64,000 nucleotides of DNA from a bacterium YEK0313 (GTDB lineage Bacteria; Pseudomonadota; Alphaproteobacteria; Rhizobiales; Phreatobacteraceae): NCBI GenBank assembly GCA_000751295.2, contig CCMO02000002.1, positions 518,501 to 582,500 on the forward strand, in the 5' to 3' direction. Positions 56,258 to 64,000 of this stretch are shown here, in pieces; position 1 is the stretch's first letter, and the number at the start of each line of letters is the position of its first letter. The translations under genes were made by a program, and so were the position numbers. Under the pieces are notes generated by a model. The model made no database searches, had not been told where the DNA came from, and was given only the letters and a program-made list of their open reading frames with translations.

Positions 56258-56872
56258 ATGACCGACGAATTGATCGCTTCCGGCGTCATCCGCAAGCTGA
56301 TGCCCTGGGAAACAGCGCTGCTGCGCAGCCATTTCCTGCGCCTCGACACCGAGGCCCGCAATTGTCGCTTCGCCGCCGGCGTCTCCGACGAGACGATCGC
56401 CGGCTATGCCGAAACGGCCCTCGGCCCCGATGCGCTGGTGCACGGCTTCCTGGTCGAGGGCGTGCTGCGCGGCGCCGCCGAGCTCCGCCTGATCGAGGAC
56501 AATGCCGGCGAGGTGGCGATCACGGTCGAAGACGCCTGGCGCCAGACCGGCGTCGGCACCGCCCTGTTCGGCCGCCTGCTGCTGACTGCCCGCAATCGCG
56601 GCGTCCGCAGCCTGATCATGACCTGCCTGCCGGCCAACCGGGGCATGCAGCGGCTCGCGGCGCGTTTCGACGGCAAGATCACCTATGCGTCCGGCGACGT
56701 CTTCGCCGATATCGCGGCCGAGCCGGCCAATGCAGTCTCGCTCTGGCGCGAGGCCTGGCGCGACGGCTCCTCCGTCGCCGCGACCGTGCTGGATGCCCAG
56801 CTCAATCTCCTGAAGCGCGCCCGCAACGGCTTCCGCGCCGAGACCCGGGACGGCAAGACGCCGGCCGCCTGA
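56258..56872 (+). CDS. GNAT acetyltransferase
   Basis: 204-aa acetyltransferase. A short helix-rich N terminus (MPWETALLRSHFLRLDTEARNCRFAAGVSDE) precedes the core with TGVGTALFGRLLLTARNRGVRSLIM as the acetyl-CoA loop. LPANRGMQRLAARF replaces the usual N-x-x-A-x-x-F-Y segment. The ATG has AAGGAGCAGGG upstream; a TTG further upstream lacks one. The 200-bp region after the rpmE terminator contains a weak hairpin near 56178-56200 but no gene. Confidence 0.85.
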   Translation: MTDELIASGVIRKLMPWETALLRSHFLRLDTEARNCRFAAGVSDETIAGYAETALGPDALVHGFLVEGVLRGAAELRLIEDNAGEVAITVEDAWRQTGVGTALFGRLLLTARNRGVRSLIMTCLPANRGMQRLAARFDGKITYASGDVFADIAAEPANAVSLWREAWRDGSSVAATVLDAQLNLLKRARNGFRAETRDGKTPAA

Positions 56873-56954
56873 GGCCCGGCGAGAGCCGATCGGCGCTCCC
56901 GCGGGCCTTGCCTCCCGCGGGCCTGGCATGGCCTTGCGGGGGGCGCTTCGACGG

Positions 56955-57671
56955 TCAGCGCGACATGGTGACCTGGGCGCCGCTGGCGGTCGCCCCGGAA
57001 TAGCCACCCGAGGCCTGTGGGAACAGGCGCGCGGCGACGCGGCCGCCCGGCTGCAGCAGCACGACCTCCGAGCCGCGCTGCTCCCAGGCGTTGATGCGGG
57101 CGAGCGACGGCGCCCGGCAGCTCTGCGGATTGGCGCGATAGAACTCGAACAGCGGCGTCGAGGTGAGCGTGATCCGGCAGCGGTCGCCGGCATCGGTCAC
57201 CGTCCAGGTGCCGGCAATGGCGGTGGCCGACGGCGCGGCGGCGCGCGGCGCTTCCTGGCGCGGCAGGGCTGCGACCGGCCCCGGCGTGGCGCTGCCGCGC
57301 GGCGGCGGGTCTTCCACCATGATGCGCGGCTCGCCCGAAGGGCCCGTCGGAGCCGATGGCCGCACGGCGGGATCGATCGCCGAAGGACCGGTGTCGGAGC
57401 TGGCGCGGCTCGCCCCGGGGGGCGGCGGGATGTCCTCGGTGGCAACGCTCGAATCGGGCGCCGGCTGGCCGCCGGCAATGACGTCCTCGTCGGCGGCCGA
57501 GGGGCGGCGCTGGGGCGGCGGCATCGCCTGCTGGCGCGAGCCGAACGTGCCGTCGATGCGCTCCGAGCCGCTTGGCGGCATGGAAGAGGAGGAGAAACCG
57601 TCGAAACGCGAGGACGTACAACCGGCCAGCGCAGCCGAAGCGAGAAGAAGGGCGACGGGGCGCGTCAGCAT
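56955..57671 (-). CDS. lipoprotein with AprI/Inh protease-inhibitor domain (Omp19-like)
   Basis: 238-aa lipoprotein. The signal has lipobox LAGC. A long low-complexity Pro/Ser/Ala linker (about 20-140) ends in a C-terminal domain of about 95 residues (IAGTWTVTDAGDRCRITLT ... LFEFYRANPQSCRAPSL ... WEQRGSEVVLLQPGG) that matches the Inh/AprI beta-barrel, with its two cysteines. Relatives such as Omp19 inhibit proteases at the outer membrane. A GGGA site precedes the ATG. Confidence 0.87.
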   Translation of the reverse strand: MLTRPVALLLASAALAGCTSSRFDGFSSSSMPPSGSERIDGTFGSRQQAMPPPQRRPSAADEDVIAGGQPAPDSSVATEDIPPPPGASRASSDTGPSAIDPAVRPSAPTGPSGEPRIMVEDPPPRGSATPGPVAALPRQEAPRAAAPSATAIAGTWTVTDAGDRCRITLTSTPLFEFYRANPQSCRAPSLARINAWEQRGSEVVLLQPGGRVAARLFPQASGGYSGATASGAQVTMSR

Positions 57672-57795
57672 GAAATGTTCCCGAATTCGATGTCGACGCA
57701 GGACGCGACACCGCCACCGTCGGCGCAAGCTGCGGCGCTTCGATGGCGGTGACACGACATACGCGAGAATGCCGGATTTATCGTTAACCGATCCT

Positions 57796-59136
57796 TCAGG
57801 ACATGGCAGCCGGTTTTTTCTCGGCCGGCCGGGCCACGATGGCCGACCAGTCGGTCCTCACCGTCGCCAGCATGAGGATGGCGAGCGCGGCGAAGATCAC
57901 TACCGCTCCGGTCACCAGCGCATAGTCCTCCGACCGCAGCACGACATAGAGCAGACCGTATGAGGCGCCGAGCTCGGCCGCCACCATGAGCCCCTCCCTC
58001 AGCCGGCCGAACGCGAGCCCGACATAAAGCGAGACGAGACCGACGACGGCGGCGCTGGCGAGCAGATAGGCGCGGGCGAAGCCGACATGTTCGGCAAAGG
58101 ACAGCAGCAGGAGATAGAAGATCGCCAGGGCCGCGCCGACCATCAGATATTGCACGGGATGGAAGGCGCGGACCGAGAGCACTTCCAGGAGGAAGACCGC
58201 GAGGAAGGCGGCGCCGATGACCAGCACGCCATATTTCAGCGCCCGCTCGACCAGGTGGTAGACGTCGACCGGCTGGAACAGCCTGACCCCTGCCCGGAGG
58301 GTCGAGAGCCTGGCCAGCAGCGCCGGGTCGGCGGCGAGCGTCTGCGCCGCCGCCCGGCCGTAATGCGGCACCGACCAGCGCGCCGTGAAGCCGGCCTCGC
58401 TCACCTCCCGCTCCGCCGGCAGCGCGGTGCCGAAGAAGCTCGGATGGCCCCAGTTCGACCTGAGGACGATCTCCGAGGCGCGGCCGACCGGGACGATGGA
58501 GAGCGCCCGGGATCCCTTCAGCTCGAAGCGAGTGGCGACCGTGAACGGCACCGTGCCGTCCATGCCGCGCACCGGCGCCTGCAATGTCGCCGCCTGGAGG
58601 CTCGCGGGGCCGCTGCCGGGCTCGAGCGCCACCGAGGCCGCGCCGATGCGCACGCCGACCTCGCGCTCCAGGCCGCGCGGGTCGGAGACATAGAAGACCA
58701 CCGCCGCCTCGTCCCAGACCGGCGCGATCGCCGCCGGATCCGACCTGGTCACGTCGACCGCCCCGAAGCCCGCCTCGATATCGATCTCACCGCGGAAGAC
58801 CGGCACCTCGAAGATGCCACGGCGCCGCTGCTCGACATTGACGTCGCCGGACTGCCTGAGGCGGTCGGGCAGCACGGCGAGCACCCGCCGCACCGTGCGC
58901 TGGCCGAGGCTGTCGCCGTCGCGGCCGACATAGGGCAGCAGCAGGATCGGCCCGACAATGGTCTGCTCGCCGGCCCAGGCGCCGGCAACTTCGCTGGCCA
59001 CCTCGGCGGCCCGTTGCGAGCGTTCGCCGCGCAGGGCGGAAACGACCAGGAGCGGCACGACCATCAGCGCCGTCAGCAGGCCGATGGCGAGGAGCTTGAA
59101 CAGGGGAGACCGGATCAGCCTTGATCCTGCGGTCAT
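57796..59136 (-). CDS. creD: inner-membrane protein CreD
   Basis: 446-aa CreD-family protein. One N-terminal span (about 13-34), a large periplasmic domain (ERSQRAAEVASEVAGAWAGEQTIVGPILLLPY; FEVPVFRGEI; GHPSFFGTALP; FTARWSVPHYGR), then five or six C-terminal spans including SVRAFHPVQYLMVGAALAIFYLLLLSFAEH, the family signature. A GGAGG site precedes the ATG. CreD is tied to envelope stress through CreBC in enterobacteria; no creBC genes are adjacent here. Confidence 0.94.
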   Translation of the reverse strand: MTAGSRLIRSPLFKLLAIGLLTALMVVPLLVVSALRGERSQRAAEVASEVAGAWAGEQTIVGPILLLPYVGRDGDSLGQRTVRRVLAVLPDRLRQSGDVNVEQRRRGIFEVPVFRGEIDIEAGFGAVDVTRSDPAAIAPVWDEAAVVFYVSDPRGLEREVGVRIGAASVALEPGSGPASLQAATLQAPVRGMDGTVPFTVATRFELKGSRALSIVPVGRASEIVLRSNWGHPSFFGTALPAEREVSEAGFTARWSVPHYGRAAAQTLAADPALLARLSTLRAGVRLFQPVDVYHLVERALKYGVLVIGAAFLAVFLLEVLSVRAFHPVQYLMVGAALAIFYLLLLSFAEHVGFARAYLLASAAVVGLVSLYVGLAFGRLREGLMVAAELGASYGLLYVVLRSEDYALVTGAVVIFAALAILMLATVRTDWSAIVARPAEKKPAAMS

Positions 59137-59333
59137 GGATGAACCTCCGATGAATGGAGGCTCAAGCTCACGCGAGGGTGAGGGCTGCCGCAGGGAGACA
59201 AGCGGGAGCGGCCGAGGTGTTTCCGTGGCGGAAGCGCGGCAAGCTGGCACAGCCCCCGGCCTGCCCCGACAGGCGGGCCAGCGCCGGACCGAGGCATCCA
59301 TCGGCGCCGGCCCGGCCCGGCACGGCACCGCCG

Positions 59334-59390
59334 GATCTGGCGCCGGTCAGATCTGGCGCCGGTCAGATCTGGCGCCGGTCAGATCTGGCG
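59334..59390. repeat. 16-bp tandem repeat spanning the sdhB stop codon
   Basis: Three perfect copies of GATCTGGCGCCGGTCA (59334-59349, 59350-59365, 59366-59381) and a 9-bp partial copy to 59390. The sdhB stop codon is in the third copy and the last codons of sdhB (ARQI) lie in the partial copy. Each unit contains the palindromes AGATCT and GGCGCC, so single strands can form small hairpins. It looks like local slippage duplication of the gene end. Confidence 0.9.
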
Positions 59391-60161
59391 CGCCACCATC
59401 ATCTTCTTGATCTCGGCAATCGCCTTGGCCGGGTTGAGGCCCTTCGGGCAGGCCTTCGAACAGTTCATGATGGTGTGGCAGCGATAGAGGCGGAACGGAT
59501 CCTCGAGATTGTCGAGGCGTTCGCCGGTCGCCTCGTCGCGCGAGTCGATCAGCCAGCGATAGGCCTGCAGCAGGATCGCCGGGCCGAGATAGCGGTCGCC
59601 GTTCCACCAGTAGCTCGGGCACGAGGTCGAGCAGCAGGCGCACAGGATGCACTCATAGAGGCCGTCGAGCTTCTCGCGGTCCTCGCGCGACTGGCGCCAT
59701 TCCTTTTCCGGCTTCGCCGTCGTGGTCTTCAGCCAGGGCTCGATCGACGCGTGCTGGGTGTAGAAGCGCGTCAGATCCGGCACCAGGTCCTTGACCACGG
59801 GCATGTGCGGCAGCGGATAGATCTTCACCGCGCCGGCCTTGACCTCGTCCATGCCCTTGGTGCAGGCGAGCGTATTGGTGCCGTCGATGTTCATCGCGCA
59901 CGAACCGCAGATGCCTTCGCGGCAGGAACGGCGGAAGGTGAGCGTCGGGTCGACCTTGTTCTTGATCCAGATCAGGCCGTCGAGAACCATCGGCCCGCAG
60001 TCGTCGCGGTCGACGTAATAGGTATCGATGCGCGGATTGGCCCCGTCGTCCGGATTCCAGCGGTAGATCTTGAATTCGCTGAGACGGTTGGCGCCGGCGG
60101 GCTTCGGCCAGGCCTTGCCCTCGGTGATCTTGGAGTTCTTGGGAAGCGTGAACTGGGCCAT
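59379..60161 (-). CDS. sdhB: succinate dehydrogenase iron-sulfur subunit SdhB
   Basis: 260-aa iron-sulfur subunit of complex II. Cluster ligands are complete: 2Fe-2S in [12 protein letters not shown] with a later cysteine (LACTKG), 4Fe-4S in [12 protein letters not shown], and 3Fe-4S in [14 protein letters not shown]. In most relatives sdhB is the last gene after sdhC-sdhD-sdhA. Here sdhA is not upstream; the preceding co-directional genes are DUF2065, hflC and hflK. The ATG has only a weak ribosome binding site. No terminator with a T-run is seen after the tandem repeat. Confidence 0.96.
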   Translation of the reverse strand: MAQFTLPKNSKITEGKAWPKPAGANRLSEFKIYRWNPDDGANPRIDTYYVDRDDCGPMVLDGLIWIKNKVDPTLTFRRSCREGICGSCAMNIDGTNTLACTKGMDEVKAGAVKIYPLPHMPVVKDLVPDLTRFYTQHASIEPWLKTTTAKPEKEWRQSREDREKLDGLYECILCACCSTSCPSYWWNGDRYLGPAILLQAYRWLIDSRDEATGERLDNLEDPFRLYRCHTIMNCSKACPKGLNPAKAIAEIKKMMVARQI

Positions 60162-60265
60162 GATATGTCTTCAAGTCTCGCGCGGTGTAGCGAAGCTGCC
60201 CCTCCCTTCAAGCCTGGGGGGCCGCTTGTCAATCCGGTCTTTTGTCGAGCGCGGTCAGCTCTGTG

Positions 60266-60451
60266 TCAGCCGCGCATCCACCAGATGACGCCGAGGCCGA
60301 GGACCGCCGAGACGAGGCCGATGATGCGCAGTTGCTGAAGCGGCGTCACGCGCATGATTTCGAGCGCCTGGCGCACCCGCATCGGAACCGCGGCGAGCAG
60401 AATGCCCTCGATGACGAGGACGAGGCCGAGGGCGGTCAGGAAGTCTTTCAT
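60266..60451 (-). CDS. DUF2065 small membrane protein
   Basis: 61-aa protein with two spans (about 5-23 and 42-58) separated by a basic segment (RVRQALEIMRVTPLQQLR). This is the DUF2065 pattern. In alphaproteobacteria it usually follows hflC, as here (76 bp downstream). Function is unknown. Confidence 0.92.
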   Translation of the reverse strand: MKDFLTALGLVLVIEGILLAAVPMRVRQALEIMRVTPLQQLRIIGLVSAVLGLGVIWWMRG

Positions 60452-60527
60452 GGCAGGGCTTGTCCCGGCGCGATCGAGAAAGGCCGCCGCGATCGGATCG
60501 CGGCGGCCTCATGCTCTCAAACTTCCG

Positions 60528-61469
60528 TCAGCGGCTCGGGGCCGGGGCTTCCGGCGCCCGGGCGGGCGCCGGCGCCGGGCGGGCGGCCGGTCCGGCAGGC
60601 CGTCCGCTCGCATCGCCGAAGAAGCGGAAGAACTCCGAGTTCGGCGAGAGGATCATCCTGGTATCGCCCTGTTTCAGGCTCTGCTCGTAAGCCTGCATGG
60701 TGCGATAGAAGGAGAAGAAGGCGGGGTCGCGGCCATAGGCTTCGGCAAAGATGCGGTTGCGCTCGGCATCGCCCGCACCGCGCAGCTCTTCCGCCCGCCG
60801 GTTGGCCTCGGCCAGGATGCCCACCACCTCGCGGTCCGCGCGGGCGCGGATCGTGACCGCCTGCTGGGCGCCGGTGGCGCGCAGGTCCGCCGCTTCCTGC
60901 CGCCGCTCGGTCTGCATGCGGTTGAACACGGCTTCCTGGTTCACCTGCGGCAGGTCGACCCGGGTCAGGCGCAGGTCGATGATCTCGACGCCGAGCGTGC
61001 CGGCCTCGCGATTCACCTCGTCCTGGATCCGGTTCATCAGCGCGCCGCGATCGGTGCGGATCAGCGCCGACATGGTGGTCCCCGCGATGATGTTGCGCAT
61101 CGAGGAGTTCACGAAGCTGGTCAGGCGGGTATTGGCATTGGGCACCGTGCGCACGGTCTGGAAGAAGCGCAGCGGCTGGGTGATGCGGTAGCGGGCGAAG
61201 GCGTCGACATCGAGATTCTGCCGGTCGGTGGTCAGCACCGACTGCACCGGCAGGTCGAGATCGAGGGTGCGCTTGTCCAGCGTCACGACATTGTCGACCA
61301 CGGGCAGCTTGAAATAGAGCCCGGGCTGGCTGATCGGCTGGCGGACCACCTCGCCGAAGCGCAGCACGATGGCGTGCTGCGTCTGCTGCACGACGAAGAA
61401 GGCATTGGCCAGGGCGAAGAGGGCGACCGCCGCGAGAATGCCGAGAACCAGTTTGGCGGTGGAATTCAT
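60528..61469 (-). CDS. hflC: HflC, SPFH-domain regulator of FtsH
   Basis: 313-aa membrane-anchored SPFH/band-7 protein. One N-terminal span (about 7-27), the SPFH domain (about 28-200, with VVQQTQHAIVLRFGE and DVDAFARYRITQP), a helical region rich in Ala and Glu (ERRQEAADLRATGAQQAVTIRARAD), and a Pro/Ala-rich tail. It works with HflK as a cage around the FtsH protease. The ATG overlaps the hflK stop by 4 nt (ATGA). Confidence 0.96.
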   Translation of the reverse strand: MNSTAKLVLGILAAVALFALANAFFVVQQTQHAIVLRFGEVVRQPISQPGLYFKLPVVDNVVTLDKRTLDLDLPVQSVLTTDRQNLDVDAFARYRITQPLRFFQTVRTVPNANTRLTSFVNSSMRNIIAGTTMSALIRTDRGALMNRIQDEVNREAGTLGVEIIDLRLTRVDLPQVNQEAVFNRMQTERRQEAADLRATGAQQAVTIRARADREVVGILAEANRRAEELRGAGDAERNRIFAEAYGRDPAFFSFYRTMQAYEQSLKQGDTRMILSPNSEFFRFFGDASGRPAGPAARPAPAPARAPEAPAPSR

Positions 61470-62608
61470 CGCGTCGTCCCCTGGGTCGTGCCGGCCTGCG
61501 GGCGACGGGTGAGCTGATCGAGCGGCAGGAACGGCTGGACGCCATTGCCGCCCGACTGGTCGATGATGACCTTGTCGGTACCGCCGAAGATCCGTTCCAT
61601 GGTTTCCAGATACATGCGCTCGCGCGTCACCTCGGGGGCGTTGCGGTACTGCTCGTAGATCTGGCTGAAGCGGCTCGCCTGGCCGTTGGCCTCGGCGACG
61701 ACGCGGTCGCGATAGGCCTCGGCCTCCTGCAGCGTCTGCGACGCGCGGCCGCGCGCCTCGGGCACCACCTGACTCGCATGGATGCGCGCCTCGTTCTGCA
61801 CCCGGTTCTGGTCCTGCTGGGCGGCGTTGACGTCCAGGAAGGCGCCGCGGACCTGCTGCGGCGGCAATGCCGACAAAAGCTGGACCACGCGGATGTTCAC
61901 GCCCGACTTATAGTCGTCCAGCGTCTTCTGCATGATGGTGCGGACCTCGCCGGCGATGGCCGACTGGTCGGTGGTCAGGATCGGCTGGATGTTGCGCCGG
62001 CCGATCGCCTCGCGCAGCGCGCTCTCGGCGACCGATTTGACCGTGCCTTCGGGGTTCTGCATCTGGAACACGAAATCGGCGACATTGGCCGCGTTGACGT
62101 CCCACTGCACTTCCAGGTCGATGTCGACGATGTTCTCGTCGCCCGTCAGCATCAGGCTTTCCTCGAGCACGTCGCGGTTGCCGCCGCGCGGGCCGCCGCC
62201 CGAGCGATAGCCAACCTCGGTGCGGCGCACGTCGGTGACCGGCACGCGGTAGACCGCGCCGAACGGCGCCGGCGGGTTCCAGTTGAGGCCGGGCGCCGAA
62301 TTGCCGGTGTGCCGGCCGAACACGGTGTTCACGCCGATCTCGTTCTGGCTGACGGTGTAGAAGCCGGTCAGCGCATAGACGACGAGGCCGAGCACGACGA
62401 TGAGAGCGATGCCCTTGGCGCCGATATTGCCGCCGCCGCCGGGCAGCACGCTCTTCAGGCGCTCCTGGCTCTTGCGGAAGAGATCCTCAAGGTCGGGGGG
62501 CTGGCCGCCGCCACCGCCCTGGGGCCCCTGCCCCCAGGGCCCTTTCGGGCCACTGCCGCCACCGCCGCCGCCCCAAGGGCCGCCGCCGCCTTGATTGTTC
62601 CACGGCAT
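61466..62608 (-). CDS. hflK: HflK, SPFH-domain regulator of FtsH
   Basis: 380-aa partner of HflC. The cytoplasmic N terminus is very rich in glycine and proline (about 1-38), then comes the LEDLFRKSQERLKSVLPGG helix, one span (about 62-80), the SPFH domain with YTVSQNEIGVNTVFGRH, and long helices (RVQNEARIHASQVVPEARGRAS). The MPWNNQGGGGPWG start is typical. Two-gene operon with hflC, followed by DUF2065. Confidence 0.96.
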   Translation of the reverse strand: MPWNNQGGGGPWGGGGGGSGPKGPWGQGPQGGGGGQPPDLEDLFRKSQERLKSVLPGGGGNIGAKGIALIVVLGLVVYALTGFYTVSQNEIGVNTVFGRHTGNSAPGLNWNPPAPFGAVYRVPVTDVRRTEVGYRSGGGPRGGNRDVLEESLMLTGDENIVDIDLEVQWDVNAANVADFVFQMQNPEGTVKSVAESALREAIGRRNIQPILTTDQSAIAGEVRTIMQKTLDDYKSGVNIRVVQLLSALPPQQVRGAFLDVNAAQQDQNRVQNEARIHASQVVPEARGRASQTLQEAEAYRDRVVAEANGQASRFSQIYEQYRNAPEVTRERMYLETMERIFGGTDKVIIDQSGGNGVQPFLPLDQLTRRPQAGTTQGTTR

Positions 62609-62800
62609 GAAAATGTCCTCGCCAAGAGAGCCGGACGGCGCGCCAGGCGCCTTGCTGGCCTTCGGATATAGAAGAGCCGTCCTTGCCTTTCAACGCGATG
62701 GCACCAACCTCATTGCCGCATTTCGGCCCGCAAGGTGAATGGCGGGCCGGCCGGAGACGGCGATCCACAGCCCTCGGCGGGCCTGCAGCGCACCGTGAAC

Positions 62801-62820
62801 GGTCAGGCGCGGTCAGGCGC
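62801..62820. repeat. 10-bp tandem duplication at the folA stop codon
   Basis: Two perfect copies of GGTCAGGCGC (62801-62810 and 62811-62820). The folA stop (TCA on the plus strand, 62813-62815) is in the second copy, and a duplicate TGA lies in the first. It resembles the 16-bp duplication at the end of sdhB. Confidence 0.85.
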
Positions 62821-63322
62821 GGCGGCGATATTCGACCACGCGGAAGGCATGGTCGTCATCGGGGCCCGCGGCATGGGCGGAAATGTCGCGCCCCTGCCAG
62901 ATCGCGGGGTCGATCACTGGAAAGAGGCAGTCGCCTTCAGGCGCGGCGTCGACATGGGTGATCAGGAGGCGCGTCGCGTGGGGCATGGCCTGGCCGTAAA
63001 TGTCGCCCCCGCCGATGACCGCGATCTCGCCGATGCCGGAGCGAAGCGCTTCGGCATGGGCGATCTGCAGGCCCACTTCCAAGCTGCCGGTAACCACCGC
63101 GCGGGGCAGCGCAAGGCCGGCCTGCCGGGAGACCACGATGTTGAGCCGCCGCGGCAACGGCCGTCCGAGGCTTTCGAAGGTCTTGCGCCCCATGACGAGG
63201 GGCTTGCCGAGGGTTGCCGCCCGGAAGCTCGCCATGTCCGATTTCAGGCGCCACAACAGAGCGTTGTCGTGGCCGATGACGCCATTTGCGGCCACCGCCG
63301 CGACCATCACGATGGGCGTCAC
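62813..63322 (-). CDS. folA: dihydrofolate reductase
   Basis: 169-aa reductase making tetrahydrofolate with NADPH. The N-terminal strand is VMVAAVAANGVIG with LLWRLKSDMASFRAAT (active-site acidic residue in the helix), the cofactor loop is VMGRKTFESLGRPLPRR, and the second glycine loop is IAVIGGGDIYGQAM. The GTG start overlaps the stop of the MazG-like gene (GTGA). With thyA upstream this forms the common thyA-folA arrangement. Confidence 0.95.
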   Translation of the reverse strand: MTPIVMVAAVAANGVIGHDNALLWRLKSDMASFRAATLGKPLVMGRKTFESLGRPLPRRLNIVVSRQAGLALPRAVVTGSLEVGLQIAHAEALRSGIGEIAVIGGGDIYGQAMPHATRLLITHVDAAPEGDCLFPVIDPAIWQGRDISAHAAGPDDDHAFRVVEYRRRA

Positions 63323-63630
63323 GGCTCGGCCTCGTAACGCATCCATTTGGTTTCGAGAGCCGCGCCGGCATCGATGCCCAGCCGTTCGGCCAGCGCCAGG
63401 GCGAAGCCGACGACGTCGGCGATCTCCTGGCCGAGGCGCTCCGGGCTGCCCGCGGCCTCCGCGCGATGGCGCGAACGGCCGGTGGCGGCAAGATAGGCCT
63501 GCGTCAGCTCGCCCAGCTCCTCCTGCAGCTTGAAAACGATCCAGTCCTCGCCCGGCGCGATGCCGAAGGCGGCCTCATAGCGGCGGGTGATGCCGGCGGC
63601 GCGGCGCTGCAGCTCCGACAGGTCCGACAT
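63319..63630 (-). CDS. MazG-like nucleotide pyrophosphohydrolase
   Basis: 103-aa all-helical protein with E-x-x-E pattern KLQEELGELTQAYLAATGR and E-x-x-D pattern RLGQEIADVVGFALALAERLGID, the metal-binding motifs of the MazG/dUTPase-2 superfamily. It would cleave a (d)NTP to the monophosphate. Its ATG overlaps the thyA stop by 1 nt (TGATG) and it is coupled to folA, so a role in thymidylate or folate metabolism, such as removing unwanted dNTPs, is likely. Confidence 0.85.
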   Translation of the reverse strand: MSDLSELQRRAAGITRRYEAAFGIAPGEDWIVFKLQEELGELTQAYLAATGRSRHRAEAAGSPERLGQEIADVVGFALALAERLGIDAGAALETKWMRYEAEP

Positions 63631-64000
63631 CACACCGCGATCGGCGCTTTGATGGTGGCGTCGGCGACATAGTTCTCCAGCCGGAAGTCCTGGAAGCGGA
63701 AGCCGAACAGGTCCTTCACCTCGGGATTGATCCACATGGTCGGCAACGGCTTGGGGGTGCGGCCGAGCTGCTCGCGCGCCTGCTCGAAATGGTTGGAATA
63801 GAGGTGGGCGTCGCCCAGCGTGTGCACGAAATCGCCCGGCTTGAGGTTGGTCACCTGCGCCACCATCATGGTCAGGAGCGCGTAGGAGGCGATGTTGAAG
63901 GGCACGCCGAGGAAGATGTCGGCCGAGCGCTGGTAGAGCTGGCAGGAGAGCCGGCCGTCGGCGACGTAGAACTGGAACAGGCAATGGCACGGCGGCAGCG
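63630..64000 (-). CDS. thyA: thymidylate synthase, 5' end beyond the window
   Basis: The C-terminal 122 residues of ThyA, which methylates dUMP with methylene-tetrahydrofolate. The catalytic cysteine is in [12 protein letters not shown]; the [21 protein letters not shown] and [12 protein letters not shown] motifs (dUMP and folate contacts) and the C-terminal IKAPIAV are present. The start lies off the right edge. First of a thyA-mazG-folA operon. Confidence 0.96.
   Translation of the reverse strand, partial: LPPCHCLFQFYVADGRLSCQLYQRSADIFLGVPFNIASYALLTMMVAQVTNLKPGDFVHTLGDAHLYSNHFEQAREQLGRTPKPLPTMWINPEVKDLFGFRFQDFRLENYVADATIKAPIAV

Overview
The window is about 64 kb of high-GC, densely packed bacterial DNA. 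Gene content and order point to an alphaproteobacterium of the order Hyphomicrobiales (Rhizobiales). The evidence is a complete division/cell-wall (dcw) cluster followed by lpxC-bamD-recN-ligA, an FtsZ with the alphaproteobacterial C-terminal peptide, an hflK-hflC-DUF2065 group, DUF1127 and DUF4087 proteins, and a djlA-ampD pair near the dcw cluster. I cannot fix the genus from sequence alone.

Layout. 1-1.1 kb: an L,D-transpeptidase and a small secreted protein. 1.1-1.56 kb: a non-coding stretch with inverted heptamer arrays. 1.56-7.1 kb (minus): an operon encoding a TRAP-type solute-binding protein, a membrane histidine kinase, a cytoplasmic receiver-kinase (DUF3369) and an OmpR-type regulator, with no TRAP permease. 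7.4-8.3 kb: two paralogous small secreted four-cysteine proteins and a strong terminator. 8.3-10.9 kb: a GlcD-type FAD oxidase, a hot-dog thioesterase, a 54-aa ORF and a DUF1127 protein. 11.0-38.1 kb (minus): ligA, a ClpP-like periplasmic protein, recN, bamD, lpxC, ftsZ, ftsA, ftsQ, ddl, murB, murC, murG, ftsW, murD, mraY, murF, murE, ftsI, ftsL and rsmH, most joined by 1-4 nt overlaps. 38.4-42.0 kb: hdeD, a D-Ala-D-Ala dipeptidase, a DUF4087 protein, an AmpD-like amidase and djlA. 42.1-53.8 kb: mixed accessory genes (DUF4337, cupin, GNATs, barstar-like, M16 peptidase, a broken vapBC locus, amidase, PadR with its membrane partner, a ferric-reductase-like protein, and a MotA/MotB-like stator pair). 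53.8-64 kb: an MsbA-like ABC exporter, rpmE, a GNAT, an Inh-type lipoprotein, creD, sdhB, DUF2065, hflC, hflK, folA, a MazG-like enzyme and a 5'-truncated thyA.

The two most notable observations are in the dcw cluster. First, rsmH is split by a 1.17 kb IS110-family element. Its 5' non-coding region folds as a bridge-RNA-like molecule whose target-loop guides match the rsmH insertion site and whose donor-loop guides match the element's own ends. Removing the element and one copy of the CT core restores a 329-aa rsmH frame. Second, ftsZ has an apparent one-base frameshift just before its conserved C-terminal peptide. The reading frame as given runs on into the downstream terminator hairpin, while the canonical tail is encoded one frame away.

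The dcw genes together make and polymerise peptidoglycan precursors and build the divisome. The flanking lpxC, bamD, hdeD, ampD, dipeptidase and djlA genes extend the cell-envelope theme.
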